Assembly (NCBI RefSeq): GCF_017948245.1
Contig: NZ_CP072865.1
Location: forward strand, 3,745,501-3,809,500
DNA from: Rhizobium sp. NLR16a
GTDB lineage: Bacteria; Pseudomonadota; Alphaproteobacteria; Rhizobiales; Rhizobiaceae
Reading direction: 5' to 3'
DNA length: 64,000 nucleotides
How positions within the stretch are numbered: the first letter of the stretch is position 1; each line of letters opens with the position of its first letter. Under the pieces are notes generated by a model that was not told the DNA's origin, ran no database searches, and worked only from the letters and a program-made list of their open reading frames with translations. Shown in pieces: positions 44,513 to 54,316 of this stretch. A program made the translations under genes and the position numbers.

Positions 44513-47500
44513 ATGGCACTCGATATTACAACTCAAGATCTCATCATCGACGAAACCACTGGTTTGCAGGACGACGACGTCAACCCGGCGATTGCGCCGC
44601 ACAACAATGCGACGGTGCAATACCTGCTGGGCCTCGACGCTGCCGGCGGGCTGACCTCGCCGGAGGTCGCCTACCAGAGCAATTTCGTCGTGGCCTCGGC
44701 GAGCGCCGGAGAAACCATCAGCGCGGTCGTTCTCACCCAGAACGCCTCGGGCACCCCGTACTCCACCACGGATGGCGTCAACAGCGGCATTCGCACGGTC
44801 GACGGCAAATACGTCTGGCTGTTCCAGGATGCGACGCATGCAAACGTCGTGATCGGCGTCATCGGCACCTCCGATCCGCTCGCCGAGCCGGCCGAGACTG
44901 GGCCGCTCGCCTTTTCGCTGGCACTCCTCAGCACCAGCGCCACCAATGCCGACCTCTATACCGTCCAGTACGTGCCGTTGCTCCATCCCGATGCGAACAA
45001 CGCCGACGACCGCATCGATCTGACCAACAAGGTGTTTGCGTCGGTTACGGCAACCTCGGTGGTCAATTTCAGCCAGCTTGACGATGCCCCTTCCGGACAT
45101 AACAACTGGTATATTCTCGACGCCGACGCAGCCAGCCCGCAGAAGATCCTCGTCACCGCTCACGACAATGGCGTGCAGGCGGAAGTCAACGTCAGCACGC
45201 AGGGCCTCGGTGTCGCATCGCAAGACGTGCGTTTCGGCCGCGAGCTCCAGATCGACCTGATCACCGGCGGCACCCAGAGCGCGGGCAAGGATTTCACCGA
45301 CACGCCAACCGCGCCCGACTACGGCTCTCACATCGAGAACGTCTTCAGCGCCGGCTTCTCGGTCTCGCAGTCGACGCCAACCGGCACCGTCGCCGATATC
45401 GAGATCCACGCTTATAACAATGACGACAATGTCGAAGGCGCTGCATTCCCCACAGACGATAACGATACCGAGATCAACATCACCGGCGTGACATTCAAGC
45501 TGAACGGCGTCACAAAAACAGCCGCTGAGCTCGGTATCACGGTCAACCTCGCCGGCACCGGACTGATCCTCGAGAATGTCGGAGAGGGCGTGACGGTCGA
45601 TTTCACGACCGCGGGCGGAGCTGGCGGATCCTTCGACCGATTTACCATCAAGAATATCGACACCGAGAAAGACTTCTTCGATGTGAAGGAGGTGCACTTC
45701 AGCGGTGCTGTGGGCAACGCCTACAATGAAGAAGTTGGATCGTTCATCAACTTCGACGACGACGGGCCTAGCCTCGCGGCAACCGGCACCCCGCCGCAAC
45801 TGACAGTGGACGAGACCGTCCTGGCGACCAACGCCAGCGCCGACTTCTCGACCTTCTTCACCTCGAATGCGGGGGCCGATGGCGGCGCCGCCACCGCTAT
45901 CACTTATGCGCTCGGCATCAGTCAGGCCGGCAGTGCCAGCGGCCTCACCGACACCGCAACCGGCCAGTCCGTGCTGCTCTACCTCGAAGGCGGCAATGTC
46001 GTCGGACGCGCCGGATCCGCCGCCGGCGCAATCGTCTTCACCGTCAGCGTCAGCGCTGCCGGCGTCGTCACCCTCGATCAGCAACGGGCAATCGTTCATG
46101 CGGACGCCACTAACCCGGATGACAGCCGAACCCTGGCGGCCGCCAACCTCGTCACCCTGACCGCCACCATTACGGACGGTGACGGTGATCAGGCCTCGGC
46201 CAGCCGCAATATCGGCCAGAATCTCAACTTCGAGGATGACGGACCCAGCATCACGGCGAGCGGCACTCCACCGCAGGTGACAGTCGACGAGACCGTCCTG
46301 ACGACCAACGCCACCGGTGACTTCTCAACCTCATTCAACTCGAATGCGGGCGCCGATGGCGCCGCTGCCACCATCTATGCGCTCGGCATCAGCCAGGCCG
46401 GCAGTGCCAGCGGCCTCACCGACACCGCAACCGGCCAGTCCGTGCTGCTCTACCTCGAAGGCGGCAATGTCGTCGGACGCGCCGGCTCCGCCGCCGGCGC
46501 AATCGTCTTCACCGTCAGCGTCAGCACTGCAGGCGTCGTCACCCTGGACCAGCAAAGAGCAATCGTCCATGCCAATGCCAGCGACCCGGATGACAGCCGA
46601 ACCCTGGCGAACGCCAACCTCGTCACCCTGACCGCCACCATTACGGACGGTGACGGTGATCAGGCCTCGGCCATCCGCAATATCGGCCAGAATCTCAACT
46701 TCGAGGATGACGGGCCGACGATCACAAAGCCGTTCGACGGTAACCCGGCTACTCTGGCTATCGAGCATGAGACCCTGGCCAATGTACTCAACGCATCGGC
46801 GAGCGGCGCCTTCGGCTATGATATCGGCGCGGACATTCATCCGGCCGCGTTCTATGCCACAGGCTCCGACTTCGTCGACCAGGATGGCGGGACAGCCGGC
46901 GTCCAGATCGGGCTTACCGGCACGATCACCGGCGGCGGCGGCGGCAGTCTCCTCAGCTCGAATGTGACGCTCGCCTCGGAAAGCCTGAGCTCCGCGACGT
47001 TCAACTTCACCTTCACCTATGACAAGGACCCGGCGGCCGGAAACCAGATCGGAACGGCGGGTGGCACTCTCGTCTTCGACAAGGTGGCCGACACCTACAC
47101 GATCCAGCTGACGGACCCGCTCGAAGGCTTCAGCTTCGACGTGCTCCACACCAGCGAACTCTTGTCCAAGGAGCCGACGGGCAATACCGGCCACCCGCAG
47201 ATCGTGGTGGAAAAACTGCAGGCGGATGATCCGAACACAACGGCGGACGAAGACTTCTATGTCCAGTTCACCGGCAACCTGATCGACAAATCCCACCCAT
47301 TCAGCCTCACGAGCAATGGCGAGGGGTCATCCAGTGATACCGTCTTCACCCCCGGCGGGCACGAGATGGTCAGCAACACCAACGAAACCTGGGTGTCGGC
47401 GACGCAGAGCACCAACGGTGTTGCCGGCGACACGATCCAGAAAGACGAACTGTTGACCTTGCGGTTCTTCAACAGCAATGTCGGCATCGCCAACGAGGCC

Positions 47501-48070
47501 CTCACCCCAACGGCGACCGCCGGCGCGATGGCCATCAAGTTCGACGGCATCGGCAGCAGCGAGGATCTGATGCTGATCCTCAACCTGATCGACAAGAACG
47601 GCGCCGACAACATCGCCGGCAACGCGGACGACAATTCGACGATCACCCGGGCCATGTATGTGTCGAACGCCGACATCTACAAGACCGGCCAGGTCCCGGC
47701 ACCCTATAATACCGAGTTCACGCTCGACAATAATGACGGCCTCGTGATCGTCGAGCAGAACGACTACAACGCCGCCGGCGAAGACTACGTGCTGCAGGGA
47801 GCGCAAATCATGCAGTCGGGCAATGGGATTACCGGCACCGCTGCGGCGATCGACCTCAACAGGGTGACCGGCGCCAGTGGCGGCAGCAATGCGACTTCAA
47901 GCCTGGTCGATTTCGACGCCACCGACAACGACGTGCTGAAGATCACCGACATCGGCTTCACCTCGACCGTGACGCAGACGCCGGATGCCAATCTCGACTT
48001 CGCCTTCCAGGTGGCGGACGCCGATGGCGATCAGACAGCGATGCAGCACATCCTTGTCGACGTCGCCTGA
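44513..48070 (+). CDS. large repeat-containing type I secretion substrate (T1SS-143/DUF5801-like)
   Basis: This is a 1185-residue acidic protein, poor in Cys and rich in Gly, Asp, Thr and Ala. It has no Sec signal, as expected for type I export. The N-terminal third is unique (DUF5801-like look). Residues about 418-733 are two near-identical 157-159-residue repeats beginning GPS(L/I)xAxGTPPQ and containing TLDQQRAIVHA and TATITDGDGDQAS. The C-terminal part continues with a related FEDDGPTI-type domain and ends with a DADGDQTAMQ-type strand, probably the secretion signal. ATG 44513 is preceded by GGGAG. ABC and HlyD exporter genes follow. A role in surface attachment or matrix is inferred. Confidence 0.82.
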   Translation: MALDITTQDLIIDETTGLQDDDVNPAIAPHNNATVQYLLGLDAAGGLTSPEVAYQSNFVVASASAGETISAVVLTQNASGTPYSTTDGVNSGIRTVDGKYVWLFQDATHANVVIGVIGTSDPLAEPAETGPLAFSLALLSTSATNADLYTVQYVPLLHPDANNADDRIDLTNKVFASVTATSVVNFSQLDDAPSGHNNWYILDADAASPQKILVTAHDNGVQAEVNVSTQGLGVASQDVRFGRELQIDLITGGTQSAGKDFTDTPTAPDYGSHIENVFSAGFSVSQSTPTGTVADIEIHAYNNDDNVEGAAFPTDDNDTEINITGVTFKLNGVTKTAAELGITVNLAGTGLILENVGEGVTVDFTTAGGAGGSFDRFTIKNIDTEKDFFDVKEVHFSGAVGNAYNEEVGSFINFDDDGPSLAATGTPPQLTVDETVLATNASADFSTFFTSNAGADGGAATAITYALGISQAGSASGLTDTATGQSVLLYLEGGNVVGRAGSAAGAIVFTVSVSAAGVVTLDQQRAIVHADATNPDDSRTLAAANLVTLTATITDGDGDQASASRNIGQNLNFEDDGPSITASGTPPQVTVDETVLTTNATGDFSTSFNSNAGADGAAATIYALGISQAGSASGLTDTATGQSVLLYLEGGNVVGRAGSAAGAIVFTVSVSTAGVVTLDQQRAIVHANASDPDDSRTLANANLVTLTATITDGDGDQASAIRNIGQNLNFEDDGPTITKPFDGNPATLAIEHETLANVLNASASGAFGYDIGADIHPAAFYATGSDFVDQDGGTAGVQIGLTGTITGGGGGSLLSSNVTLASESLSSATFNFTFTYDKDPAAGNQIGTAGGTLVFDKVADTYTIQLTDPLEGFSFDVLHTSELLSKEPTGNTGHPQIVVEKLQADDPNTTADEDFYVQFTGNLIDKSHPFSLTSNGEGSSSDTVFTPGGHEMVSNTNETWVSATQSTNGVAGDTIQKDELLTLRFFNSNVGIANEALTPTATAGAMAIKFDGIGSSEDLMLILNLIDKNGADNIAGNADDNSTITRAMYVSNADIYKTGQVPAPYNTEFTLDNNDGLVIVEQNDYNAAGEDYVLQGAQIMQSGNGITGTAAAIDLNRVTGASGGSNATSSLVDFDATDNDVLKITDIGFTSTVTQTPDANLDFAFQVADADGDQTAMQHILVDVA
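45764..46711 (+). repeat. two tandem intragenic repeats of 477 and 471 bases
   Basis: Unit 1 (45764-46240) and unit 2 (46241-46711) are nearly identical at DNA level in their centre, for example the stretch starting GTGCTGCTCTACCTCG at 45971 and 46442. They differ by two codons near their first third. Such high identity points to recent duplication or gene conversion, and makes the copy number liable to change. Confidence 0.85.
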
Positions 48071-48083
48071 CATCTGACCAGAC

Positions 48084-48105
48084 GGGGGCAGCCATGGCTG
48101 CCCCC
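48084..48105 (+). terminator. palindromic hairpin between substrate and exporter genes, probable attenuator
   Basis: A perfect 22-base palindrome, GGGGGCAGCC joined to its complement ATGGCTGCCCCC-like arm, lies 14 bases after the stop of the secreted protein. It is followed by a weak TACTGTCTTTG. It probably reduces read-through, so that much more substrate than transporter is made, or stabilises the upstream mRNA. Confidence 0.6.
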
Positions 48106-48146
48106 TACTGTCTTTGCATGCGCATGGAATCTCGTAGGCCAGAGAC

Positions 48147-49876
48147 ATGATGATGAAAACAAAGCAACAGCCCCCTGCCCTGCAGGTGGTGATGAAAGAA
48201 GCCAGACGCGCCATCCGGCCGCTTCTCTGGTTCAGCGGGGGCATCAACGTGCTGATGCTGACCGGAGCGCTTTACATGCTCCAGGTCTACCACCGCGTGC
48301 TGTCGAGCCACAGCCTGGAGACCCTGGCGATGCTCTCGCTGATGGCGGCCGGCGCACTGGTGGCAATGGCGGGGCTGGAGGTGGTGCGCGGGCGTCTTCT
48401 GGCAAAGGTCGGGTCATGGATGAACGCACGCCTGGCCCCGGTGCTGCTGACCGCATCGGTGGAATATGCCGCTTCGGCGCCCGGCCAGGCCAACGCCCGT
48501 CCGCTGCGTGACCTCGACCAGGTACGGAATTTTTTCACCAGCCCCAGCATCTTCCCGATCCTCGACGCACCTTGGGCGCCCTTGTTTTTCGCCGCCATCT
48601 TCTTCATGCACCCCTGGCTGGGCTGGCTGGCGCTATGCGGCGGAGCGGTGCTTTTCGCGTTGGCCCTGCTCAATGAATGGCTGACACGCAAGCCGTTGAC
48701 CGAGGCCGCCGGCGCGCAGTCGCGGGCCTATCTCCAGGCGGAGGCAGCGATCCGCAATGCGGAAGTCGTCCAGGCGATGGGCATGTTGAAGCCCTTGCTG
48801 GAAGGCTGGAAGCTGCAGCAGGACGAAGCTAACAAAGGCCAGGTGGTTGCCGCCAACCGTGGCGGCATCATCTCCGCCATCGCTCGTTGTCACCGGCTGG
48901 CCCTGCAAATGGGCATACTGGGACTTGGGGCCTATCTCGTCCTTCGCAACGAAGCGTCCCCCGGCATCATGGTTGCCGCCTCCATCCTGATGGGCCGCGC
49001 ATTGTCGCCTGTGGAACAGGCGATCGGCACGTGGAAGGCAACAGTCGGAGCGCGGGCCGCTTACCGACGCCTCACCGCCGTCGCAGGCCAGCACCCCGAG
49101 GCAAGCCCGGTTCTGGCGCTGCCGCGGCCGATGGGCCGATTCGAGGCGGACAACATCGTGCTTTCCCGGCAGGGCGGCGAACATATTCTGAAAGGGATCA
49201 GCTTCCACCTCGAGCCGGGTGAATCCATGGCCCTGATCGGCCAGAGCGCGGCCGGCAAGACGAGCCTGGCGCGAATTTTGGCCGGCGCCTGGCGTCCGTC
49301 CGGGGGGCGTGCGCTGCTTGACGGCATGGATGTCGCCCAATGGGCGGCGGAGGACCGTGGTCATCATGTCGGTTACTTGCCCCAGGATATCGAGCTCTTC
49401 GCCGGCACCGTCTCCGAAAACATCTGCCGCTTCGCCACCATCAGCCCGGTTGTCTTCGACAAGGTCGTCAAGGCCGCGCAGCTGGCGGGCGTTCACGACC
49501 TGATCAAGGGGCTGCCGAAAGGTTACCTCACCGAGATCGGCGAATCCGGCGCGGTCCTCTCGGGCGGACAGCGCCAGCGCATCGGATTGGCCCGGGCTCT
49601 CTACGGCGACCCGGCGCTCGTCATCCTGGACGAGCCCAATTCAACCTCGACCGCGACGGGGAGGAGGCATTGATCTCAGCCCTCGGCACGATCAAGGCGG
49701 CGGGCACGACCGTTATCCTGATCGCGCACCGACCGAATATCATGGAGACGGTCGACAAGATACTCGTCCTCAACCGGGGCCAGCAGGATCTCTTCGGTCC
49801 ACGCGACTATGTCTTCAATGAACTCGCTGCGCGCGTGCGCAAGGTCGCTCAAATGCCGACGATCGTGGCGAAGTAG
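48147..49876 (+). pseudogene. type I secretion ABC transporter (PrsD/HlyB type), frameshifted
   Basis: This exporter has an N-terminal transmembrane domain (residues about 20-310). Its nucleotide-binding domain has Walker A in GQSAAGKTSL, the signature LSGGQRQR, and Walker B in ALVILDEP. After DEPNS the frame runs into a stop at 49673. The adjacent frame continues perfectly with NLDRDGEEALISAL, the H-loop IAHRPN and the C-terminus to 49876. Restoring one A in TTCAACC (near 49642) rebuilds a normal 576-residue protein. The 508-residue product lacks the D-loop continuation and switch His, so it should be inactive unless the deletion is a sequencing error. Confidence 0.82.
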
Positions 49877-49894
49877 CAAGGGAACGAAACCGCC

Positions 49895-51232
49895 ATGAAA
49901 AAAGACATGAAGGTCGTTCCGTTACCCGTTTCGCCGCCCCCGGCACCGGTCCCGCTGCGTCTCACGGGCCTAACTTTCACCGGCTTTGCGATCATGTTCC
50001 TGTTCTTCGGCATGGCCGGAGGCTGGGCGACGCTTGCGCCGCTCGACAGCGCCGCGGTAGCGCCCGGCCTTGTCAAGGTCGCCGGTGACCGCAAGCTCAT
50101 CCAGCACCTCGAGGGCGGCATCATTGCCGGGTTGACCGCCGCCAACGGCGATATCGTCCGGGCGGGCAAGGTCCTCCTCCAACTCGATGACACGCAGGCC
50201 AAGGCGAGGCTTGATCTGGTCCAGAACCGGATCGCAACGCGCGAGGTGCTGGCCGCTCGCCTGAGGGCGGAGCGTGACGGCAAAGCCGAGATCGAGTTCG
50301 ATCCGGCCCTGCTTGCAAACCCCAGCAAATCGGCAAAGGACGCCGTTGCCGCCCAACGTGACGTGTTTTCGGCCAAGCACCACAATCTGAAGGACGAGCG
50401 AGAAATTCTCAGCCAGCGCCGCCGCCAGACCGAGGAAGAGATAACGGGACTGCAGGAACTCATCGTCACCGAGGACAAGCAGATCGAGGTGTTCGAGGGG
50501 GAAACCAGAGATCTTGAGAGCCTCGTCAAGCGCGGCCTGGTCACCCGCGAGCGTTGGCTGCTGCTCAGACGGCAACAGCGGGAAGTCGAAGGGGAGCGGG
50601 CGACCAATGTCGCAGCCATCGCTCGCGCCAAGAGCGCCATGGCCGAGATCGACATGCAGATCGTCAACCTCAATACGTTGCAGCTGAACGAGGCCGTCGA
50701 GGAGTTGAGCAAGGTCGAGGCGGAACTGTTCGACCTCAGGCAGGAGGAGCGGTCCGCCAAGGACGTCCTTGCCCGCACCAGTGTCGTCGCGCCGGTAGAC
50801 GGCATTATCATGGACCTGAAGGTCCATACGACCGGGGGCGTGGTGAAACCCGGCGAGACCCTGATGACGATCGTGCCGATGGGACAGCAGCTCGTCATCG
50901 AGGCCATGGTCAGACCGGAAGACGTCGAGACGATCGCTCCCGGACAGCCGGCGCGCGTCAGTTTCCCGGCCTTTGCCCGTTACAACCTGCCGCCGCTCGA
51001 CGGTGTCGTGGAGATCGTATCGGCCGACAGGATGGTGGAGGAGCGCAGCGGCGCGCCTTATTTCGCCGCGACCGTCGTGATCGACCAGAGCGAGCTTGCC
51101 AAGCTGGACGGCCGCAAACTCCTGCCCGGCATGTCGAGCGAGACAATGATCCGGACGGGTGCCCGCACCGTGCTTTCTTACCTCGCCGAGCCGATCACAC
51201 AGAACTTCCGCCGGGCGATGCGGGAAAAATAG
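49895..51232 (+). CDS. HlyD-family type I secretion membrane fusion protein
   Basis: This is a 445-residue periplasmic adaptor. A short cytoplasmic N-terminus and one membrane helix (TGFAIMFLFFGMAGGWATLAPL) come first. A lipoyl half-motif (KLIQHLEGGIIAGLTAANGDIVRAG), a long alpha-helical coiled coil (residues about 95-285) and a second lipoyl/beta-barrel part (VVAPVDGIIMDLKVHTTGGVVKPGE) follow. It is of the PrsE type. It starts 18 bases after the ABC gene; no TolC gene is present, as usual in rhizobia where the outer channel is encoded elsewhere. Confidence 0.92.
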   Translation: MKKDMKVVPLPVSPPPAPVPLRLTGLTFTGFAIMFLFFGMAGGWATLAPLDSAAVAPGLVKVAGDRKLIQHLEGGIIAGLTAANGDIVRAGKVLLQLDDTQAKARLDLVQNRIATREVLAARLRAERDGKAEIEFDPALLANPSKSAKDAVAAQRDVFSAKHHNLKDEREILSQRRRQTEEEITGLQELIVTEDKQIEVFEGETRDLESLVKRGLVTRERWLLLRRQQREVEGERATNVAAIARAKSAMAEIDMQIVNLNTLQLNEAVEELSKVEAELFDLRQEERSAKDVLARTSVVAPVDGIIMDLKVHTTGGVVKPGETLMTIVPMGQQLVIEAMVRPEDVETIAPGQPARVSFPAFARYNLPPLDGVVEIVSADRMVEERSGAPYFAATVVIDQSELAKLDGRKLLPGMSSETMIRTGARTVLSYLAEPITQNFRRAMREK

Positions 51233-51262
51233 CCGCAGCCCGCACGCTTCCCAAAATCCCGA

Positions 51263-52846
51263 TCACGCCGCCTTGGCGGCGTGATATTCCTTGATGGCGA
51301 CCATCTTGATCGCCGGGTAACGCTCCGCCTCGTAGCGTAGCGAGAAGGCATCCTGGGCGAGGAAGACCGGATCGCCGTCGAGATCGCGGGCAATATCCCC
51401 GCGCTTGACGGTGAGGAACTTGTCGAGATCGGCCGGCTGATCGGCGGAGATCCAGCGGCAGACGGAGAAACGCGACATTTCGAAGGAGACCGGCAGGCCA
51501 TATTCCGCCATCAGCCGCTCCTTCAGGACATCGAGCTGCAGGGCGCCGACGACGCCGACGATCGCTGGCGAACCGTCTTCCGGCGAGAACAGCTGGACGA
51601 CGCCTTCCTCGGCCATCTGCTGTAGCGCTTCCTTGAGCTTCTTCGCCTTCATCGCATCTTCGAGACGCACGCGGCGCAGAATTTCCGGCGAGAAGTTCGG
51701 CACGCCTTGGAAGACCAGCGATTCCCCTTCGGTCAGCGTATCGCCGATGCGGAGCGTCCCGTGATTGGGGATGCCGACGACATCGCCGGCATAGGCCGTG
51801 TCGGCGAGCTGGCGCTGCGAGGCGAAGAAGAATTGCGGCGCCGTCAGGCCGAGCTGCTTGCCGGTGCGGGCAAGCCTTGCCTTCATGCCGCGCTCGAGCT
51901 TGCCCGAGCAGATGCGGGCAAAGGCGATGCGGTCGCGGTGGTTCGGATCCATGTTCGCCTGGATCTTGAAGACGAAGGCCGTCATCTTGTCGTCGGTCGC
52001 GTGCACGGTCCTGGTATCGGCGACCTGGTCACGCGGCGGCGGCGCAAACTCGCCAAGCGCGTTGATGAGGTCGCGAACGCCGTAGTTGCGCAGCGCCGAA
52101 CCGAAGAAGACCGGCGTCATATGGCCTTCGAGGAAAGAATCACGGTCGAAGGGGCGGCAGGCCTCGATGGCAAGCTCGGTCTCGTCGATAAAGGCCTGGC
52201 GCTCATTTTCCGGCAGCCTGTCGGCGACGGCTTGCGGGCCGTTGACCGGCGTCGTCTCGACTTCGGTGTCGGAACCGCGGGCGGTGCTGTTGGCGAGATG
52301 ATAAGAACCGCAGAAGGTCTTCGAACGGCCGATCGGCCAGGTGATCGGCGCCGTATCCAGCGCCAGCTTCTCTTCGACCTCGTCGAGGATCTCGAAGGGA
52401 TCGCGGCTCTCGCGGTCCATCTTGTTGATGAAGGTGATGATCGGGATATCGCGCATGCGGCAGACTTCGAAGAGCTTTAGCGTGCGCGGCTCGATACCCT
52501 TGGCGGCATCGATGACCATGACGGCGGCGTCGACGGCCGTCAGCGTACGATAGGTGTCATCGGCGAAATCCTCGTGGCCTGGTGTATCGAGGATGTTGAA
52601 GACATTGTCGTTATATTCGAAGGTCATCACCGAGGTGACGACGGAGATGCCGCGTTCACGCTCGATCTTCATCCAGTCGGAGCGCGTCTGCATGCGGTCC
52701 TTCTTCGCCTTGACTTCGCCGGCAAGCTGGATAGCGCCGCCGAACAGCAGCAGCTTCTCGGTGAGCGTCGTCTTACCCGCGTCCGGGTGGGCGATAATAG
52801 CGAATGTGCGGCGGCGGGAGACCGCCTCGGCGAGGCTTTCGGCCAT
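51263..52846 (-). CDS. prfC: peptide chain release factor 3
   Basis: This 527-residue translational GTPase removes RF1/RF2 from terminated ribosomes. G1 is in IAHPDAGKTTLTEK, the switch I region in RGISVVTSVMTFEY, G3 in LDTPGHEDFADDTYR and G4 in FINKMDRE. Length and C-terminal domains (LQLDVLKERLMAEYGLPVSFE) match RF3 rather than EF-G. It is convergent with the hlyD gene, with 30 bases between their ends. Confidence 0.95.
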   Translation of the reverse strand: MAESLAEAVSRRRTFAIIAHPDAGKTTLTEKLLLFGGAIQLAGEVKAKKDRMQTRSDWMKIERERGISVVTSVMTFEYNDNVFNILDTPGHEDFADDTYRTLTAVDAAVMVIDAAKGIEPRTLKLFEVCRMRDIPIITFINKMDRESRDPFEILDEVEEKLALDTAPITWPIGRSKTFCGSYHLANSTARGSDTEVETTPVNGPQAVADRLPENERQAFIDETELAIEACRPFDRDSFLEGHMTPVFFGSALRNYGVRDLINALGEFAPPPRDQVADTRTVHATDDKMTAFVFKIQANMDPNHRDRIAFARICSGKLERGMKARLARTGKQLGLTAPQFFFASQRQLADTAYAGDVVGIPNHGTLRIGDTLTEGESLVFQGVPNFSPEILRRVRLEDAMKAKKLKEALQQMAEEGVVQLFSPEDGSPAIVGVVGALQLDVLKERLMAEYGLPVSFEMSRFSVCRWISADQPADLDKFLTVKRGDIARDLDGDPVFLAQDAFSLRYEAERYPAIKMVAIKEYHAAKAA

Positions 52847-52936
52847 GATGTGAATCCTGTGGAATTGCCGCTTAACTAGCGATTAAAGGCCGCGATTGCA
52901 ATTGACCCCGGCCGCTCACGCGCAAAGTAATGGGCC

Positions 52937-53407
52937 ATGACCATTCATCACGATCTCAGCCCGACGCTGAACCTCATCCGCCTGGCCAATGGCGAGGGCC
53001 TCGACCTGCCCGCCTATGAAAGCAAAGGGGCGGCCGGCATGGACCTGCGCGCCGCCGTCGCCGACGGCGAACCGCTGACGCTCTCGCCCGGCAAGCGGGT
53101 GCTGGTGCCGACCGGCTTCATCTTCGAAATCCCCGAAGGGTTCGAAGGACAGGTGCGGCCGCGCTCCGGCCTTGCCTTCAAACACGGCATCACCTGCCTG
53201 AATTCGCCCGGCACCGTCGACAGCGACTATCGCGGCGAGGTGAAGGTGCTCCTCGCCAATCTCGGCGAGGAAGCCTTCACCATCGAGCGCGGCATGCGCA
53301 TCGCCCAGATGGTGATCGCGCCGGTGACAAGGGCGCGGATTTTGGAGATCACCGAAGCGAGCGAGACCATACGAGGCGCAGGCGGCTTCGGCTCCACCGG
53401 CGTTTGA
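52937..53407 (+). CDS. dut: deoxyuridine 5'-triphosphate nucleotidohydrolase (dUTPase)
   Basis: This 156-residue trimeric dUTPase keeps uracil out of DNA and supplies dUMP. All five family motifs are visible, including [48 protein letters not shown] and the C-terminal P-loop-like [10 protein letters not shown]. Divergent from prfC. Confidence 0.96.
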   Translation: MTIHHDLSPTLNLIRLANGEGLDLPAYESKGAAGMDLRAAVADGEPLTLSPGKRVLVPTGFIFEIPEGFEGQVRPRSGLAFKHGITCLNSPGTVDSDYRGEVKVLLANLGEEAFTIERGMRIAQMVIAPVTRARILEITEASETIRGAGGFGSTGV

Positions 53408-53463
53408 TCAACGGTTCGAATGAAGCAGCCGAACGGTTGATGAGCAGCGTTGTGGGGGCGCTT

Positions 53464-54237
53464 ATGCTATTCAAGAAGGCGCGATGGGGCGTAGTGATGG
53501 GTCTAGCGGCAGCGCTGATTGCGACGCCGGCGCTTGCGATCGATTCAACAAAGCTTCAGTCAATTCGCTCATCTTTGTCTGTGGAAGAGATCGTGGCTTT
53601 TGCCATGGCGAAGTCGACAGCGCCGATTCTCGACATCGACAAAACAATCGAGATGAACATCATCCTCAATGCAAAGGGTATGGAGCGGAGCGATGTTCAA
53701 GATTTGCAGCTCGAGTTTTTGCGCGTGTTTTTTGGGCTCATGGCTTACACAGACGTTCGTCTCAATTTCGACGCGAGCCATTCGATCGACTACTCAGTTG
53801 GATCGCCATATACCCCTTTTGGCAATCAAAACCAGCCGTCAAACACCCAGACCGTCGAAGTGTTCGTTGATCGAGATGCGCTCAAGCTTGCAAAATTGGG
53901 CCAAATAGCAGTCCACGACATAGACACGCTTCGAAGCAAGCCGGACTCATTAGAATGTTACCATGAGCGCCGAAAAGGATATCCGGTTATCAACGTGATC
54001 GTCGACCGCGATATCAATCCGGTAGGCTGCCTTTACACGGTTCTGCTGCAGTCGATCGGACTTGAGGGACCTTTCGGTGGGGTTGCAGCAACATATCGCG
54101 CCGGAGACGTTCCGGGCTTCAGGCGCAATGGCGAAATGGCGGCAGCATATGCCATTCATGAGTGCCGATCCCTTATCGGTGGAAAAGATCCGTTTGAGAA
54201 ATGCCTGCGCGATGTTCTGGACGCCGGCAAATGGTGA
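53464..54237 (+). CDS. secreted protein of unknown function, possibly DUF2927-like
   Basis: This 257-residue protein has a clear signal peptide (MLFKKARWGVVMGLAAALIATPALA), so it is exported. The mature part has three or four cysteines and a block NPVGCLYTVLLQSIGLEGP that resembles the CLYEELLQALGL-type segment of DUF2927 proteins; this similarity is weak. Base composition is visibly lower in GC than dut and the genes after it, hinting at acquisition by transfer. ATG 53464 starts the signal peptide; ATG 53440 and a TTG overlapping the dut stop are in-frame alternatives. Confidence 0.6.
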   Translation: MLFKKARWGVVMGLAAALIATPALAIDSTKLQSIRSSLSVEEIVAFAMAKSTAPILDIDKTIEMNIILNAKGMERSDVQDLQLEFLRVFFGLMAYTDVRLNFDASHSIDYSVGSPYTPFGNQNQPSNTQTVEVFVDRDALKLAKLGQIAVHDIDTLRSKPDSLECYHERRKGYPVINVIVDRDINPVGCLYTVLLQSIGLEGPFGGVAATYRAGDVPGFRRNGEMAAAYAIHECRSLIGGKDPFEKCLRDVLDAGKW

Positions 54238-54316
54238 GCGCCTAAGCGCGTCCATCACGAAGACTTCCCTTTTTCAGCTTTCGTTGATGGCGACTTGAGG
54301 GCCGCCCGGACGATAT

